64,000 nt of DNA from Herbaspirillum frisingense GSF30 (GCF_000300975.2 NZ_AEEC02000025.1:1-64000); one strand, 5' to 3'; shown: positions 18,001-28,280, numbered from the stretch's first letter. The notes: generated by a model from the sequence alone, not told the origin. Translations and numbers: made by a program.

Positions 18001-19065
18001 TCAGACCGCCACGAAACGGTACACCCCGTCCTCGCCCAGCACGCGCTTCAGGGCGCCGTCGTACCAGAGCTTGTGCAGATGCGCCACCGCCTCGCCCAGC
18101 GCGAAGGACAACTGGTGCGTATCCAGCGGGCGCTTGAACATCACCGGCAGAATATCCACCCCCGTCTGCGGCGTGGCGCAGGCTTCCAGTACCTCGGCCA
18201 GACGCAGGCGGTGGTGATCGTTCAACTGTTCGATGCGCGTGTGCAGGCCGCGGAAAGGCTTGCCATGCGAAGGCAGCACCAGCGCATCGGCCGGCAGGTG
18301 CGCGTACTTCTTCAGCGAATCCAGATACTGCTGCACCGGGTTGCTCTCCGGTTCGATGGCAAACACCGAAACATTGGTGGAGATGCGCGGCAAGACCATG
18401 TCACCCGAGATCAGCACGTTCAACGCACGGCAGTACAGGGACACATGCTCCGGCGCATGACCAAACCCGGTAATGACCTCCCAGTCACGACCGTCGATGC
18501 GCACCGCCTGGCCATCCTGCATCCGGTGGTAGGCACGCGGCACCGTCGGTACCAGGTCCTGATAATAGTTATTGCGCCCCTGCAGCAGGGCGACTGTTTC
18601 GGGATCGGCCAGCCCGTGGCGCTGGAAATGCGGCGTCGCCGCCGTCCCCTCGGCACCCGGCAGGGCCGCCGACATCACACGCGCAAAGGCGTAATCGCCG
18701 GTGCTCATCCACAGCGGCACCTGCCAGCGCTGGCACAGCCAGTCGGCCAGGCCTACGTGATCGGGATGGCAATGCGTAACCAGCACGCGCACGATGGGCA
18801 GGCCATCGAGTTCCTCGGCGAAGATGGTTTCCCAGGCCTGGCGCGTCTCGTCGGTGGCGATGCCGCAATCGACCACGGTCCAGCCGCGCTGCCGGCCGTG
18901 CGGTGTGTCCACCTCGTCTTCCAGCAACCAGAGATTGATGTGGTTCAGCGCAAAGGGCAGCCCCATGCGCAGCCAGCGCACACCGGGCGCGACCTGCATG
19001 GTGCGGCCGATGTCGGGCAGGGTATCGCCGAAGGCGTAGTCGAGCTGGGATTCAAGTGCATTCAT
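18001..19065 (-). CDS. Metallo-beta-lactamase-fold hydrolase (LiuR-linked)
   Basis: 354 aa MBL-fold protein with the metal site THCHPDHVG, a GFGHAPEH motif, SGDMVLPRIS and a terminal winged-helix-like part of the LACTB2 type. These enzymes hydrolyse thioesters, RNA or other esters; the substrate here is unknown. Start at ATG 19065; the open frame upstream is ignored. It is divergent from liuR and shares its 20-bp operator, which overlaps a TATATT -10 for this gene (19177-19182). That suggests LiuR control and a role linked to acyl-CoA catabolism, perhaps thioester clearance. Confidence 0.78.
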   Translation of the reverse strand: MNALESQLDYAFGDTLPDIGRTMQVAPGVRWLRMGLPFALNHINLWLLEDEVDTPHGRQRGWTVVDCGIATDETRQAWETIFAEELDGLPIVRVLVTHCHPDHVGLADWLCQRWQVPLWMSTGDYAFARVMSAALPGAEGTAATPHFQRHGLADPETVALLQGRNNYYQDLVPTVPRAYHRMQDGQAVRIDGRDWEVITGFGHAPEHVSLYCRALNVLISGDMVLPRISTNVSVFAIEPESNPVQQYLDSLKKYAHLPADALVLPSHGKPFRGLHTRIEQLNDHHRLRLAEVLEACATPQTGVDILPVMFKRPLDTHQLSFALGEAVAHLHKLWYDGALKRVLGEDGVYRFVAV

Positions 19066-19181
19066 CAATGAGCCGGGCCGGGAACGTGGACAGGAACGAC
19101 GCCGGACATTGCTCCAGCGACAACGAAAGACCGCCAGTCTAGCGCAAGCTGCAATTTCCGCTGGACGACAGGGCACAATAT

Positions 19182-19201
19182 ACTTTACGTTAACGTAAAG
19201 T
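19182..19201. promoter_or_regulatory. Perfect 20-bp palindrome, probable LiuR operator
   Basis: ACTTTACGTTAACGTAAAGT is a perfect palindrome in the divergent region between the MBL gene and the MerR-type regulator. It resembles the TTTACGT...ACGTAAA sites reported for LiuR regulators of branched-chain amino acid catabolism. Confidence 0.85.
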
Positions 19202-19259
19202 GCCAGACCAGGCCGATCCGACTCCTTCGAGCCCCAAGTCCATCAGCGTCCACGTCTTT

Positions 19260-19688
19260 ATGCCCACCTATACCATCACCGAACTGGCAGAAGAATTCGC
19301 GATCACGCCACGTGCGATCCGGTTCTACGAAGACCACGGCATCCTCAATCCCAAGCGCGAAGGCGTGGGTGGTCGGCATCGGGTCTACCCGGCGCGCGAA
19401 CGCACGCGCCTGAAGCTGACGCTGCGCGGCAAGCGGCTCGGCTTCACGCTTTCCGAGATCAAGGACCTGATCGACATGTATGAATCGCCCAAGGATACGC
19501 AGCCGCAATTGCAGCGTTTCCTGGGCCTGCTGCAGCAACATCGCGAAAAGCTGGAGCAGCAGCGCGAAGACCTGGAACTGACCCTCTCCGAAATTGCCGC
19601 CCACGAAGAGGAATGCCGGCAACTGCTGGTCGAGGGTAAATCAAGGAGCAGTAGCACCAAGACCAGACGCAAGGCCGTGGCCGCCTGA
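19260..19688 (+). CDS. liuR: MerR-family regulator of leucine/isovalerate catabolism (LiuR)
   Basis: 142 aa. N-terminal MerR winged helix ([25 protein letters not shown]), then [18 protein letters not shown] and a long Gln/Glu coiled coil that dimerises the protein. There are no paired metal-binding cysteines, so it is a metabolite-type MerR. Start at ATG 19260 (MPTYTITE); 20 earlier in-frame codons would overlap the operator. It is immediately upstream of liuA with the operator 58 nt before its start, pointing to autoregulation. LiuR homologues repress liu genes until acyl-CoA intermediates build up. Confidence 0.88.
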   Translation: MPTYTITELAEEFAITPRAIRFYEDHGILNPKREGVGGRHRVYPARERTRLKLTLRGKRLGFTLSEIKDLIDMYESPKDTQPQLQRFLGLLQQHREKLEQQREDLELTLSEIAAHEEECRQLLVEGKSRSSSTKTRRKAVAA

Positions 19689-19707
19689 GCCCCGGCAAAC
19701 CGGATTC

Positions 19708-19727
19708 ATCTGCCGTTAACGTCAACC
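19708..19727. promoter_or_regulatory. Degenerate second LiuR-like site before liuA
   Basis: ATCTGCCGTTAACGTCAACC keeps the central CGTTAACGT core and 13 of 20 positions of the perfect site at 19182-19201. It is 50 nt before the liuA ATG. Confidence 0.5.
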
Positions 19728-19777
19728 GGAACTTACCCTCCGGAACACCAGAAAAATTACCCAACGAGGAGACACCC

Positions 19778-20962
19778 ATGATCCACCTGCCCGGCCTGAG
19801 TTTCGACCACGGAGAAGACATCGCCGCCCTGCGCGAAGCAGTGGCCGCCTTCGCGCACAGCGAGATCGCCCCGCGCGCGGCCGAGATCGACCGCAGCGAC
19901 CAGTTCCCCATGGACCTGTGGAAGAAGCTGGGCGAGCTCGGCGTGCTGGGCATCACCGTCTCTGAGGAATACGGCGGCGCCGGCCTGGGTTACCTGGCCC
20001 ACATCATCGCCATGGAAGAAATCTCGCGGGCCTCGGCCTCGGTGGGCCTGTCCTATGGCGCGCACTCCAACCTGTGCGTGAACCAGATCAAGCGCAACGG
20101 CAACGAAGAACAGAAGCGCAAATACCTGCCCAAACTGATCTCCGGTGACTACATCGGCGCCCTGGCCATGTCCGAACCCAATGCCGGTTCCGACGTGGTG
20201 AGCATGAAACTGCGCGCCGACAAGAAGGGCGACCGCTACGTGCTCAACGGCAGCAAGATGTGGATCACCAACGGCCCCGACGCCGACGTGCTGGTGGTCT
20301 ATGCCAAGACCGATCTGGATGCCGGTGCCCGTGGCATGACCGCCTTCCTGGTCGAAAAAGGCTACAAGGGATTCTCGGTGGCGCAGAAGCTGGACAAGCT
20401 GGGCATGCGCGGCTCGCACACGGGCGAGCTGGTGTTCCAGGATTGCGAGGTGCCGGAAGAAAACATCCTGGGCGGCATCGGCCGTGGCGTCAACGTCCTG
20501 ATGTCGGGCCTGGACTTCGAGCGCAGCGTGCTCTCCGGCGGTCCGCTAGGCATCATGCAGGCCTGCATGGACGTGGTGGTTCCGTATGTCCACGACCGCA
20601 AGCAATTCGGCCAGGCCATCGGCGAATTCCAGCTGATGCAGGGCAAGCTGGCCGACATGTATTCCACCATGATGGCCTGCAAGGCCTATGTCTATGCCGT
20701 GGGCCAGGCCTGCGACCGCGCCGACAGTGCCGACAAGGTGCGCGCACTGCGCAAGGACGCCGCCGGTGCCATCCTCTACAGCGCCGAGAAGGCCACCTGG
20801 ATGGCCGGCGAGGCGATCCAGTCGCTGGGCGGCAATGGCTACATCAACGAATATCCGGTCGGCCGTCTGTGGCGCGACGCCAAGCTCTACGAGATCGGCG
20901 CCGGCACCAGCGAAATCCGGCGCATGCTGATCGGCCGCGAACTGTTTGCCGACACGCTGTAA
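19778..20962 (+). CDS. liuA: Isovaleryl-CoA dehydrogenase
   Basis: 394 aa FAD acyl-CoA dehydrogenase oxidising isovaleryl-CoA to 3-methylcrotonyl-CoA in leucine breakdown. FAD and substrate motifs: [29 protein letters not shown] and the terminal [13 protein letters not shown] glutamate in [13 protein letters not shown] (E248) sits at the catalytic-base position particular to isovaleryl-CoA dehydrogenases; other family members place the base near the C-terminus. First enzyme of the cluster, with a GAGGAG-type site. Confidence 0.95.
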   Translation: MIHLPGLSFDHGEDIAALREAVAAFAHSEIAPRAAEIDRSDQFPMDLWKKLGELGVLGITVSEEYGGAGLGYLAHIIAMEEISRASASVGLSYGAHSNLCVNQIKRNGNEEQKRKYLPKLISGDYIGALAMSEPNAGSDVVSMKLRADKKGDRYVLNGSKMWITNGPDADVLVVYAKTDLDAGARGMTAFLVEKGYKGFSVAQKLDKLGMRGSHTGELVFQDCEVPEENILGGIGRGVNVLMSGLDFERSVLSGGPLGIMQACMDVVVPYVHDRKQFGQAIGEFQLMQGKLADMYSTMMACKAYVYAVGQACDRADSADKVRALRKDAAGAILYSAEKATWMAGEAIQSLGGNGYINEYPVGRLWRDAKLYEIGAGTSEIRRMLIGRELFADTL

Positions 20963-20996
20963 TGCCGGCTCCCCCTCTTCAACCGCACGGAACATC

Positions 20997-21599
20997 ATGA
21001 GCACATCCATCGATTTCTACTTCGACTTCAGCTCCCCCTACGGCTACTTCGGTGCCGTCGAGATCGACAAGCTGGCCGCGCGCTACGGTCGCGCCGTCAG
21101 CTGGCACCCGATCCTGCTGGGCCCCATCTTCAAGACCCTGGGCACCAATTCGCTGGTCAACATCCCGGTCAAGGGCGAGTATTCGCGCCATGACATGGAG
21201 CGCACCGCCCGCTTCCACAACATCTTCTACAAGGCCCCCAGCAACTTCCCGATCGGCAGCCAGGTCGCGGCACGCGCCACGCTGTGGGTGCAGCAGACGC
21301 AGCCGGCCAAGGCGGTCGAGTTGATCAAGACCTTGTACAGCGCCTACTTCACCGAGGACATCGACATCAGCGTCACCGAGAACGTGCTGCGCATCGCCGC
21401 CGACCTGGGCATCGACCGCGCCGCGCTGGAGGCCGCCTTGAGCTCTCCCGAACTGAAGGACCAACTGCGCCAGGCCACCGAGGCGGCCGGCAAGGCCGGC
21501 GTGTTCGGCTCGCCCTTCGTGATTGCCGATGGTGAACAATTCTGGGGCTTCGACCGCTTCGCCCAACTGGAAGCCCTGCTGAAAAACGGAAAGATCTGA
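20997..21599 (+). CDS. 2-hydroxychromene-2-carboxylate isomerase family (DsbA/kappa-GST fold)
   Basis: 200 aa. The N-terminal IDFYFDFSSPYGYF carries the active-site Ser typical of kappa-class GST/HCCA isomerases in place of the DsbA CxxC; GVFGSPFVIADGEQFWG is the cis-Pro region. Family members isomerise aromatic ring-cleavage products with glutathione, but no naphthalene pathway is here. Its position inside the liu cluster suggests a glutathione-linked side reaction. The stop overlaps the next gene by one base (TGATG). Confidence 0.82.
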   Translation: MSTSIDFYFDFSSPYGYFGAVEIDKLAARYGRAVSWHPILLGPIFKTLGTNSLVNIPVKGEYSRHDMERTARFHNIFYKAPSNFPIGSQVAARATLWVQQTQPAKAVELIKTLYSAYFTEDIDISVTENVLRIAADLGIDRAALEAALSSPELKDQLRQATEAAGKAGVFGSPFVIADGEQFWGFDRFAQLEALLKNGKI

Positions 21600-22015
21600 T
21601 GAGCAACAAGAAAGACAAGAGCGGTCCCTGCCCCTGCGGCCAGCCCAGCTTCGACAAATGCTGTGGCCGCTTCATCACCGGCGGCCAGGTGCCGGCCACG
21701 GCCGAGCTGCTGATGCGCTCGCGCTATAGCGCCTATGCCCTGCGCGACGAAGCCTACCTGCGCGCCACCTGGTTCCCCGAGACACTGCCGGACGAAGAGC
21801 TCACCAGCGAGACCGACGTCAAGTGGATCGGCCTGGAGATCAAGAAGCACCAGCACGCTGCCGGCAGCGATGCCGCCACTGTCGAATTCGTGGCGCGCTT
21901 CAAGGTCGGGGGCAAAGCCCACCGCCTGCACGAGATCAGCAACTTCGTGCGCCAGCCCGATGGCGAGGGACAGATGCGCTGGTACTACGTGGACGGCAGC
22001 TTCCCCGAAGGCTGA
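21599..22015 (+). CDS. YchJ-family SEC-C motif protein
   Basis: 138 aa, UPF0225/YchJ family. The N-terminus has a zinc-binding SEC-C-like motif ([13 protein letters not shown]), then an NTF2-like domain ([14 protein letters not shown]...WFPE). Function unknown. It is translationally coupled to the preceding isomerase gene and lies between liuA and liuB. Confidence 0.85.
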   Translation: MSNKKDKSGPCPCGQPSFDKCCGRFITGGQVPATAELLMRSRYSAYALRDEAYLRATWFPETLPDEELTSETDVKWIGLEIKKHQHAAGSDAATVEFVARFKVGGKAHRLHEISNFVRQPDGEGQMRWYYVDGSFPEG

Positions 22016-22073
22016 GGTTTTCTGCACCACGACGCCACAACAAGAAACTAAAACAGAGAGACGAGAGACCACC

Positions 22074-23708
22074 ATGCCGCAGATTGAAAGCAAGCTCAAC
22101 CCGCGCAGCGAGGAATTCCAGCACAACCGCGACGCCATGCAGCGCATCGTGGACGACCTGCGCCAGAAGGTCGCGGCCATCGCCGAAGGTGGCGGCCAGG
22201 CCGCCCGCGAAAAACACCTGGCCCGCGGCAAGCTGCTGCCGCGCGAGCGCGTGCAGATGCTGCTGGACCCCGGCACGCCCTTCCTGGAATTGTCGCAACT
22301 GGCGGCCTACGGCATGTACCGCGAGAAGGATCGCGACGGCAACCTCAAGGATGCCGCGCCCTCGGCCGGCATCATCACCGGCATCGGCCGCGTGGCCGGC
22401 CAGGAATGCGTGATTGTCTGCAACGACGCCACCGTCAAGGGCGGTACCTACTACCCGCTGACGGCCAAGAAGCACCTGCGCGCGCAGGAGATCGCCGAAT
22501 TCAATCACCTGCCCTGCATCTATCTGGTCGACAGCGGCGGTGCCAACCTGCCCAATCAGGATGAGGTCTTCCCGGACCGCGACCACTTCGGCCGTATCTT
22601 CTTCAACCAGGCCAACCTGTCGGCCAAGGGCATTGCCCAGATCGCCGTGGTGATGGGATCCTGCACTGCCGGCGGCGCCTATGTCCCGGCCATGAGCGAC
22701 GAATCCATCATCGTCAAGGACCAGGCCACCATCTTCCTGGCCGGCCCGCCGCTGGTGAAGGCCGCCACCGGCGAAGTGGTCAGCGCCGAGGAGCTGGGCG
22801 GCGGCGACGTCCATACACGCCTGTCGGGCGTGGCCGATCACCTGGCCCAGGACGATACCCATGCCCTGGCGATCGCCCGCAACATCGTCGGCCATCTCAA
22901 CCGCCGCAAGCCGCAGCAACTGGCCCTGCGCGAGAGCGTGGAACCGCGCTACCCGGCCCAGGAACTGTATGGCGTCATCCCCACCGATACCCGCAAGCCC
23001 TTCGACGTGCGCGAGGTCATCGCCCGCATCGTCGATGCCAGCGCGTTCGATGAATTCAAGGCCCGCTACGGCACCACCCTGGTGTGCGGATTCGCGCACC
23101 TGCATGGCATGCCGGTAGGCATCATCGCCAACAACGGCATCCTCTTCTCGGAAGCCGCCGAAAAGGGCACCCACTTCATCGAACTGTGCTGCCAGCGCAA
23201 GATCCCGCTGATCTTCCTGCAGAACATCACCGGCTTCATGGTCGGCAAGAAGTACGAGAACGAGGGCATCGCCCGCCACGGTGCAAAAATGGTCACCGCC
23301 GTCTCCACCGCCAAGGTCCCCAAGCTGACCGTCATCATCGGCGGCAGTTTCGGTGCGGGCAACTACGGCATGTGCGGCCGCGCCTTCTCCCCGCGCTTCC
23401 TGTGGATGTGGCCCAATGCACGCATCTCGGTGATGGGCGGTGAACAGGCCGCCAGTGTGCTGGCCACCGTCAAGCGCGACGGCATCGAAGCCCGCGGCGG
23501 CAGCTGGAGCGCCGAGGAAGAAGCCGCCTTCAAGGAACCCATCCGCGCCCAGTACGAAAGCCAGGGCCATCCCTACTACGCTTCGGCGCGACTGTGGGAC
23601 GACGGCGTGATCGACCCCGCCGATACCCGCCAGGTGCTGGCGCTGGGCCTGTCGGCGGCGCTCAACGCCCCCATCGAAGAGACCCGATTCGGCGTCTTCC
23701 GCATCTGA
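22074..23708 (+). CDS. liuB: 3-methylcrotonyl-CoA carboxylase, carboxyltransferase (beta) subunit
   Basis: 544 aa. Transfers the carboxyl group from biotin to 3-methylcrotonyl-CoA. Crotonase-like acyl-CoA carboxyltransferase halves are present: [36 protein letters not shown] and [19 protein letters not shown], all typical of MCC-beta. I start at ATG 22074 (MPQIESKLN); the frame stays open 113 codons upstream across ychJ, which is a shadow. LiuD begins 22 nt after the stop, so the usual liuC is absent between them. Confidence 0.96.
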   Translation: MPQIESKLNPRSEEFQHNRDAMQRIVDDLRQKVAAIAEGGGQAAREKHLARGKLLPRERVQMLLDPGTPFLELSQLAAYGMYREKDRDGNLKDAAPSAGIITGIGRVAGQECVIVCNDATVKGGTYYPLTAKKHLRAQEIAEFNHLPCIYLVDSGGANLPNQDEVFPDRDHFGRIFFNQANLSAKGIAQIAVVMGSCTAGGAYVPAMSDESIIVKDQATIFLAGPPLVKAATGEVVSAEELGGGDVHTRLSGVADHLAQDDTHALAIARNIVGHLNRRKPQQLALRESVEPRYPAQELYGVIPTDTRKPFDVREVIARIVDASAFDEFKARYGTTLVCGFAHLHGMPVGIIANNGILFSEAAEKGTHFIELCCQRKIPLIFLQNITGFMVGKKYENEGIARHGAKMVTAVSTAKVPKLTVIIGGSFGAGNYGMCGRAFSPRFLWMWPNARISVMGGEQAASVLATVKRDGIEARGGSWSAEEEAAFKEPIRAQYESQGHPYYASARLWDDGVIDPADTRQVLALGLSAALNAPIEETRFGVFRI

Positions 23709-23730
23709 GCCACGCCACCGAGGAGACACC

Positions 23731-25758
23731 ATGTTCAACAAGATCCTGATCGCCAATCGCGGCGAAATCGCCTGCCGCGTGGCGGCTACCGCACGTCGCC
23801 TGGGCATCACCACGGTGGCCGTCTATTCCGACGCCGACGCGCGCGCCAAGCACGTCCAGGCCTGCGACCAGAGCGTGCGCCTGGGACCGGCGCCGGCCAA
23901 GGAAAGCTATCTCTGCGGCGACAAGATCATCGCCGCCGCCCTGGCTACCGGGGCCCAGGCGATCCATCCGGGCTACGGCTTCCTGTCCGAGAACGCCGAG
24001 TTCGCCCAGGCCTGCGCCGACGCCGGGCTGGTCTTCATCGGCCCACCAGCCTCGGCGATCCGCGCCATGGGTTCCAAATCGGCCGCCAAGGCGCTGATGG
24101 AAACCGCCGCCGTACCACTGGTACCGGGCTACCACGGCGAGCGCCAGGAGAGCGATTTCCTGCGTAGCGAAGCCGACCGCATCGGCTACCCGGTGCTGCT
24201 CAAGGCCAGCGCCGGGGGCGGAGGCAAGGGCATGCGCGTGGTCGAGCGTTCGGAAGACTTCGAGGCCGCGCTGGCCTCCTGCAAGCGCGAGGCGATCTCC
24301 AGCTTCGGCGACGACCGCGTGCTGGTCGAAAAATACCTGACCCGGCCACGCCACATCGAAATCCAGGTCTTCGCCGACGGCCAGGGGAACTGCGTCTATC
24401 TGTTCGAACGCGACTGCTCCGTGCAGCGCCGTCACCAGAAGGTCCTGGAAGAAGCCCCGGCCCCCGGCATGAGCTGCGGCCGCCGCGCTGCCATGGGTGA
24501 AGCGGCGGTGGCCGCTGCCCGCGCCGTCGGCTATGTCGGTGCCGGCACGGTGGAATTCATCGCCGACTACAGCAGCGGCCAGGACGGCAGTTTCTATTTC
24601 ATGGAAATGAATACCCGCCTGCAGGTGGAGCATCCCGTCACCGAAATGATCACCGGCCTCGATCTGGTGGAATGGCAACTGCGCGTAGCCGCAGGCGAGG
24701 CGCTGCCGCTGAAGCAGGATGCACTGCGCATCAACGGCCACGCCATCGAAGCCCGCATCTATGCGGAGAACCCCGAGAAGGGCTTCCTGCCCTCCATCGG
24801 TACCCTCACCCGCATGCGCAGCGCCGCGGCGGTGGAGTTCCGCCTGGGCGAGAATGGTGCCGGGCAGCCGGCGCCGGTACGCATCGATTCCGGCGTGCGC
24901 GAGGGCGATGCCATCTCGCCCTTCTACGACCCCATGATCGCCAAGCTCATCGTCTGGGGCGCCGACCGCGACGCCGCCCTGCGCAACATGGCGCGTGCGC
25001 TGGCGCAGTACCAGGTGGTGGGGCTGGCCACCAATATCGGCTTCCTGCAGCGCCTGATTGCCGGTCAGGCCTTCGCCACTGCCGACCTCGATACCGGCCT
25101 GATCGAACGTCATCGCTACAGCCTGTTCCCGGCACCCGTGCGGCCCGGTATCGAGACCCTGGCGCTGGCCACCGCCGCCATCCTGCAGCAGGAGCACCAG
25201 GCGAGCAGCGACACTGACCCCTGGGCACACACCAGCGGCTGGCGACTCAACACCCGCCTGCTGCGCAGCCTGGACTTCGAGGACGAAGCCGGACCGACGA
25301 CGGTGCAACTGGACTACGCCGGCGACGGCCGGCACTGGACGCTGCTTGCCGACGGCAGCACGCATACGCTGGCCTTCGACCCCAGCGACCAGAACGGCCT
25401 ACTGGTCTCGCTGGATGGCCGCACGCTGCGCGCCGAGGTCCAGCGAGAAGGCGAATGGCTGCACATCTTCGATGGCCAGGGACAGCGCAGCCTGCGCCAT
25501 CTCGACCCCATGGCCCATGCCGGCCACAGCGAAGCCGAGGGCGGCCGCCTGACCGCCCCCATGCCCGGCAAGATCGTCGCCCTGCTGGTACAGAAGGGCG
25601 CCAGCGTGGCCCAGGGTGCGCCCCTGCTCATCATGGAAGCCATGAAGATGGAGCACACCATCGCCGCGCCCGCCGCCGGTGTGGTCGAGGACCTGCTCTA
25701 TGCGGTTGGCGACCAGGTGAGCGAGGGCGCGCAGTTGCTGGAATTCAAGGCCGCCTGA
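23731..25758 (+). CDS. liuD: 3-methylcrotonyl-CoA carboxylase, biotin-carrying (alpha) subunit
   Basis: 675 aa. N-terminal biotin carboxylase (LIANRGEIACRV; ATP-grasp loop KASAGGGGKGMRVV; EMNTRLQVEHPVTE), a middle BT-type domain, and a C-terminal biotinyl domain with EAMKMEH, biotinylated at K639. With LiuB it forms the dodecameric MCC enzyme. GAGGAG-type ribosome site. Length and domain order match MCC alpha more closely than acetyl-CoA carboxylase. Confidence 0.96.
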   Translation: MFNKILIANRGEIACRVAATARRLGITTVAVYSDADARAKHVQACDQSVRLGPAPAKESYLCGDKIIAAALATGAQAIHPGYGFLSENAEFAQACADAGLVFIGPPASAIRAMGSKSAAKALMETAAVPLVPGYHGERQESDFLRSEADRIGYPVLLKASAGGGGKGMRVVERSEDFEAALASCKREAISSFGDDRVLVEKYLTRPRHIEIQVFADGQGNCVYLFERDCSVQRRHQKVLEEAPAPGMSCGRRAAMGEAAVAAARAVGYVGAGTVEFIADYSSGQDGSFYFMEMNTRLQVEHPVTEMITGLDLVEWQLRVAAGEALPLKQDALRINGHAIEARIYAENPEKGFLPSIGTLTRMRSAAAVEFRLGENGAGQPAPVRIDSGVREGDAISPFYDPMIAKLIVWGADRDAALRNMARALAQYQVVGLATNIGFLQRLIAGQAFATADLDTGLIERHRYSLFPAPVRPGIETLALATAAILQQEHQASSDTDPWAHTSGWRLNTRLLRSLDFEDEAGPTTVQLDYAGDGRHWTLLADGSTHTLAFDPSDQNGLLVSLDGRTLRAEVQREGEWLHIFDGQGQRSLRHLDPMAHAGHSEAEGGRLTAPMPGKIVALLVQKGASVAQGAPLLIMEAMKMEHTIAAPAAGVVEDLLYAVGDQVSEGAQLLEFKAA

Positions 25759-25777
25759 GCGCGCCGGGTAGCTTGCC

Positions 25778-26707
25778 ATGAATGCCCCCGCGTTACACGT
25801 GGCCCCCTCCATCCATGTGCTGGAGCGGGGCTGGCTGTCCTCCAACAACGTGTTGCTGTTCGGCCGCGACGAAGTGGCGATGATCGACAGCGGCTACGTC
25901 AGCCATGCCGAACAGACCCTGACGCTGGTACGGCACGTGCTGGCCCAGCGCGGTCGGGAGGGGCTGGACCTGCTGGTCAACACCCATCTGCATTCCGACC
26001 ACTGCGGCGGCAATGCCGCCCTGCAACAAGCCCATGGCTGCCGCATCGCCATCCCCGCCGCCGAAGCGGACAAGGTGCGCCACTGGGACGAGGACGCCCT
26101 CAGCTACCGCGCCACCGGCCAGCGCTGCCCGCGTTTCACGGCGTCGCAGACCATCGCCAGTGGCGACGTGTTGCGCATGGGCGACCTGGACTGGCAGGCG
26201 CTGGCCGCTCCCGGACATGATCCGCATGCGCTGCTGTTCTACTGCGCGCAGGAAGGCGTGCTGATCTCGGCCGATGCCTTGTGGCGCAATGGCTTCGGCA
26301 TCATCTTTCCCGAGCTGGATGGCGAATCCGGATTCGAGGAAGCGCGCGCCACGCTGGAGCTGATCCGCACGCTCGACGTGCGTACCGTCATCCCCGGCCA
26401 TGGCGCCCCCTTCCAGGACATCGACGACGCCCTGGACAAGGCCTTCTCGCGGCTGGACTACCTGCAGGCCGATCCCTTGCGCAACGCCCATAACGGCATC
26501 AAGGTATTGGTCAAGTTCTTGCTGCTGGAACGTGGCCGCATCCCGCTGGAGCAGTTGCCGGCGATGATGCGCGACATTCCCTTGCTGCGCATCACCAATG
26601 AACGCTTCCTGCAGATGGACGACGTCGCCCTGTCGCGCTGGTGCGTGGCGCAACTGGAAAGGGCCGGCGCGGCGCACAGCGACGGCGTGTTCCTGCTGGA
26701 CCGGTAA
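25778..26707 (+). CDS. Metallo-beta-lactamase-fold hydrolase in the liu operon
   Basis: 309 aa. Metal-binding THLHSDHCGGN, APGHDPHA and IPGHGAP motifs of the MBL superfamily are intact. The ATG is 19 nt after liuD, so it is co-transcribed. The substrate is unknown. This is the second MBL hydrolase linked to the liu genes (the other is at 18001-19065) and may hydrolyse a thioester or toxic by-product. Confidence 0.82.
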   Translation: MNAPALHVAPSIHVLERGWLSSNNVLLFGRDEVAMIDSGYVSHAEQTLTLVRHVLAQRGREGLDLLVNTHLHSDHCGGNAALQQAHGCRIAIPAAEADKVRHWDEDALSYRATGQRCPRFTASQTIASGDVLRMGDLDWQALAAPGHDPHALLFYCAQEGVLISADALWRNGFGIIFPELDGESGFEEARATLELIRTLDVRTVIPGHGAPFQDIDDALDKAFSRLDYLQADPLRNAHNGIKVLVKFLLLERGRIPLEQLPAMMRDIPLLRITNERFLQMDDVALSRWCVAQLERAGAAHSDGVFLLDR

Positions 26708-26800
26708 GCACGCTGACCGCCGCGGCAGCCTGAAGCGTGGCGGCCATGCTGTTATCATTTCCCGCTCCATCTACCTACCGCGTTTGATCCGATCCGACCC

Positions 26801-27310
26801 ATGAACGACACCGCCGCCCCCCTGCCCTCCTCCGCCCAACGCGTCGCCGACCTGCTGGCCGGCATGGGGCATGACAAACCGGTCGTGATGCTGCCCTCGA
26901 CCGGCCGCACCTCGGCTGAAGCCGCCGCCGCCGTCGGTTGCAGCGTGGCCGAGATCGCCAAGTCCATCATCTTTCGCCGTGTGGCCGACGATGCACCGGT
27001 GCTGGTCATCGCCAGCGGCGCCAACCGCGTCGACGAAGCCAAGGTGACCGCCCTGGTCGGCCCACTGGGCAAGGCCGATGCCCGCTTCGTGCGCGACAAC
27101 ACCGGCTACGCCATCGGTGGCGTCTGCCCGGTCGGCCACGTCGTCAAGCCGGTGATGCTGATCGACCGCGACCTGTTCAACTACGACAGCGTCTGGGCCG
27201 CCGCCGGCCACCCGCATGCCGTCTTCAACCTCACCGCCGCCCAACTGCAGGAAATGACCGGCGGCGCCGTCAGCGACGTGCGACTGGATGCCGCGCCGAC
27301 CGCAGCCTGA
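26801..27310 (+). CDS. YbaK/EbsC-family aminoacyl-tRNA deacylase
   Basis: 169 aa. YbaK-fold protein related to the editing domain of prolyl-tRNA synthetase; members hydrolyse Cys- or Ala-tRNA(Pro). The conserved Lys is in AEIAKSIIFR, with GAIGG-like GYAIGGVCPVGH and the terminal HPHAVFNLT block. A TATCAT-type -10 at about 26753 in the 93-nt gap could give it its own promoter. Confidence 0.85.
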   Translation: MNDTAAPLPSSAQRVADLLAGMGHDKPVVMLPSTGRTSAEAAAAVGCSVAEIAKSIIFRRVADDAPVLVIASGANRVDEAKVTALVGPLGKADARFVRDNTGYAIGGVCPVGHVVKPVMLIDRDLFNYDSVWAAAGHPHAVFNLTAAQLQEMTGGAVSDVRLDAAPTAA

Positions 27311-27371
27311 TTCCAACTGAACCAGACCAGAACAAGAATTCCCAAGAACACAGCCAACGGAGACAAGCCAG

Positions 27372-28280
27372 ATGAACCTGCCCAAGAAAGTGAAGATCGT
27401 CGAAGTCGGACCCCGCGACGGTCTGCAGAACGAGAAGGAAACCATTTCCGCCGCGATCAAGATCGAACTGGTCGACCGTCTCACGGCGGCGGGTTTCCCG
27501 AATGTGGAAGCGGCCTCCTTCGTCTCGCCCAAATGGGTGCCGCAGATGGCGACCTCGACCGAGGTCATGCATGGCATCACGCGCAAGCCGGGCGTGGTCT
27601 ATTCGGCGCTGGTGCCCAACATGAAGGGCTTCGAGGCGGCGCTGGAAGCGGGCGTGGATGAGGTGGTGATCTTTGGCGCGGCCTCGGAAGCGTTTTCGCA
27701 GAAGAACATCAACTGCTCCATCGCCGAATCCATCGACCGTTTCGCCGAAGTCGCCAAGGCCGCCAAGGCCCACCGCAAGCGCCTGCGTGCGGCAGTCAGT
27801 TGCGCCTTCGGCTGCCCGTACCAGGGCGAGGTCCCGCTGGAGGCGGTGGCCGATGTCGTCCGGCGCTTCCGCGAGCTGGGCTGTGACGAGATCGACATCG
27901 CCGACACCATCGGCGTGGCCACGCCGGACAAGGTGCGCCCGGTGATGGAAACGGCGATCCGCGAGTTCCACATCGAAGGACTCTCCGGCCACTTCCACGA
28001 TACCTACGGACAGGCGCTGGCCAACATCTACGCCAGCCTGCAGGTCGGCATCAGCATCTACCACGCCTCCGTGGCCGGCCTGGGCGGCTGCCCTTACGCC
28101 AAAGGCGCAACCGGCAATGTCGCCACCGAGGATGTGCTGTACATGATGAACGGGCTGGGGATAGAGACGGGCGTGGACCTGGATGCGGTGGTCGATGCGG
28201 GACAGTTCATCTCGCAGCACCTGGGACGCAAGTCGGTCAGCCGCGCGGGCAATGCGATTGCGGCGAAGCGGGCGGGGTGA
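27372..28280 (+). CDS. liuE: Hydroxymethylglutaryl-CoA lyase
   Basis: 302 aa DRE-TIM metallolyase splitting HMG-CoA into acetoacetate and acetyl-CoA, the final leucine step. EVGPRDGLQNE at the N-terminus, CAFGCPYQGEV, and the signature GLGGCPYAKGATGNVATED containing the catalytic Cys. It closes the liu cluster and is followed by a long hairpin. Confidence 0.96.
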   Translation: MNLPKKVKIVEVGPRDGLQNEKETISAAIKIELVDRLTAAGFPNVEAASFVSPKWVPQMATSTEVMHGITRKPGVVYSALVPNMKGFEAALEAGVDEVVIFGAASEAFSQKNINCSIAESIDRFAEVAKAAKAHRKRLRAAVSCAFGCPYQGEVPLEAVADVVRRFRELGCDEIDIADTIGVATPDKVRPVMETAIREFHIEGLSGHFHDTYGQALANIYASLQVGISIYHASVAGLGGCPYAKGATGNVATEDVLYMMNGLGIETGVDLDAVVDAGQFISQHLGRKSVSRAGNAIAAKRAG

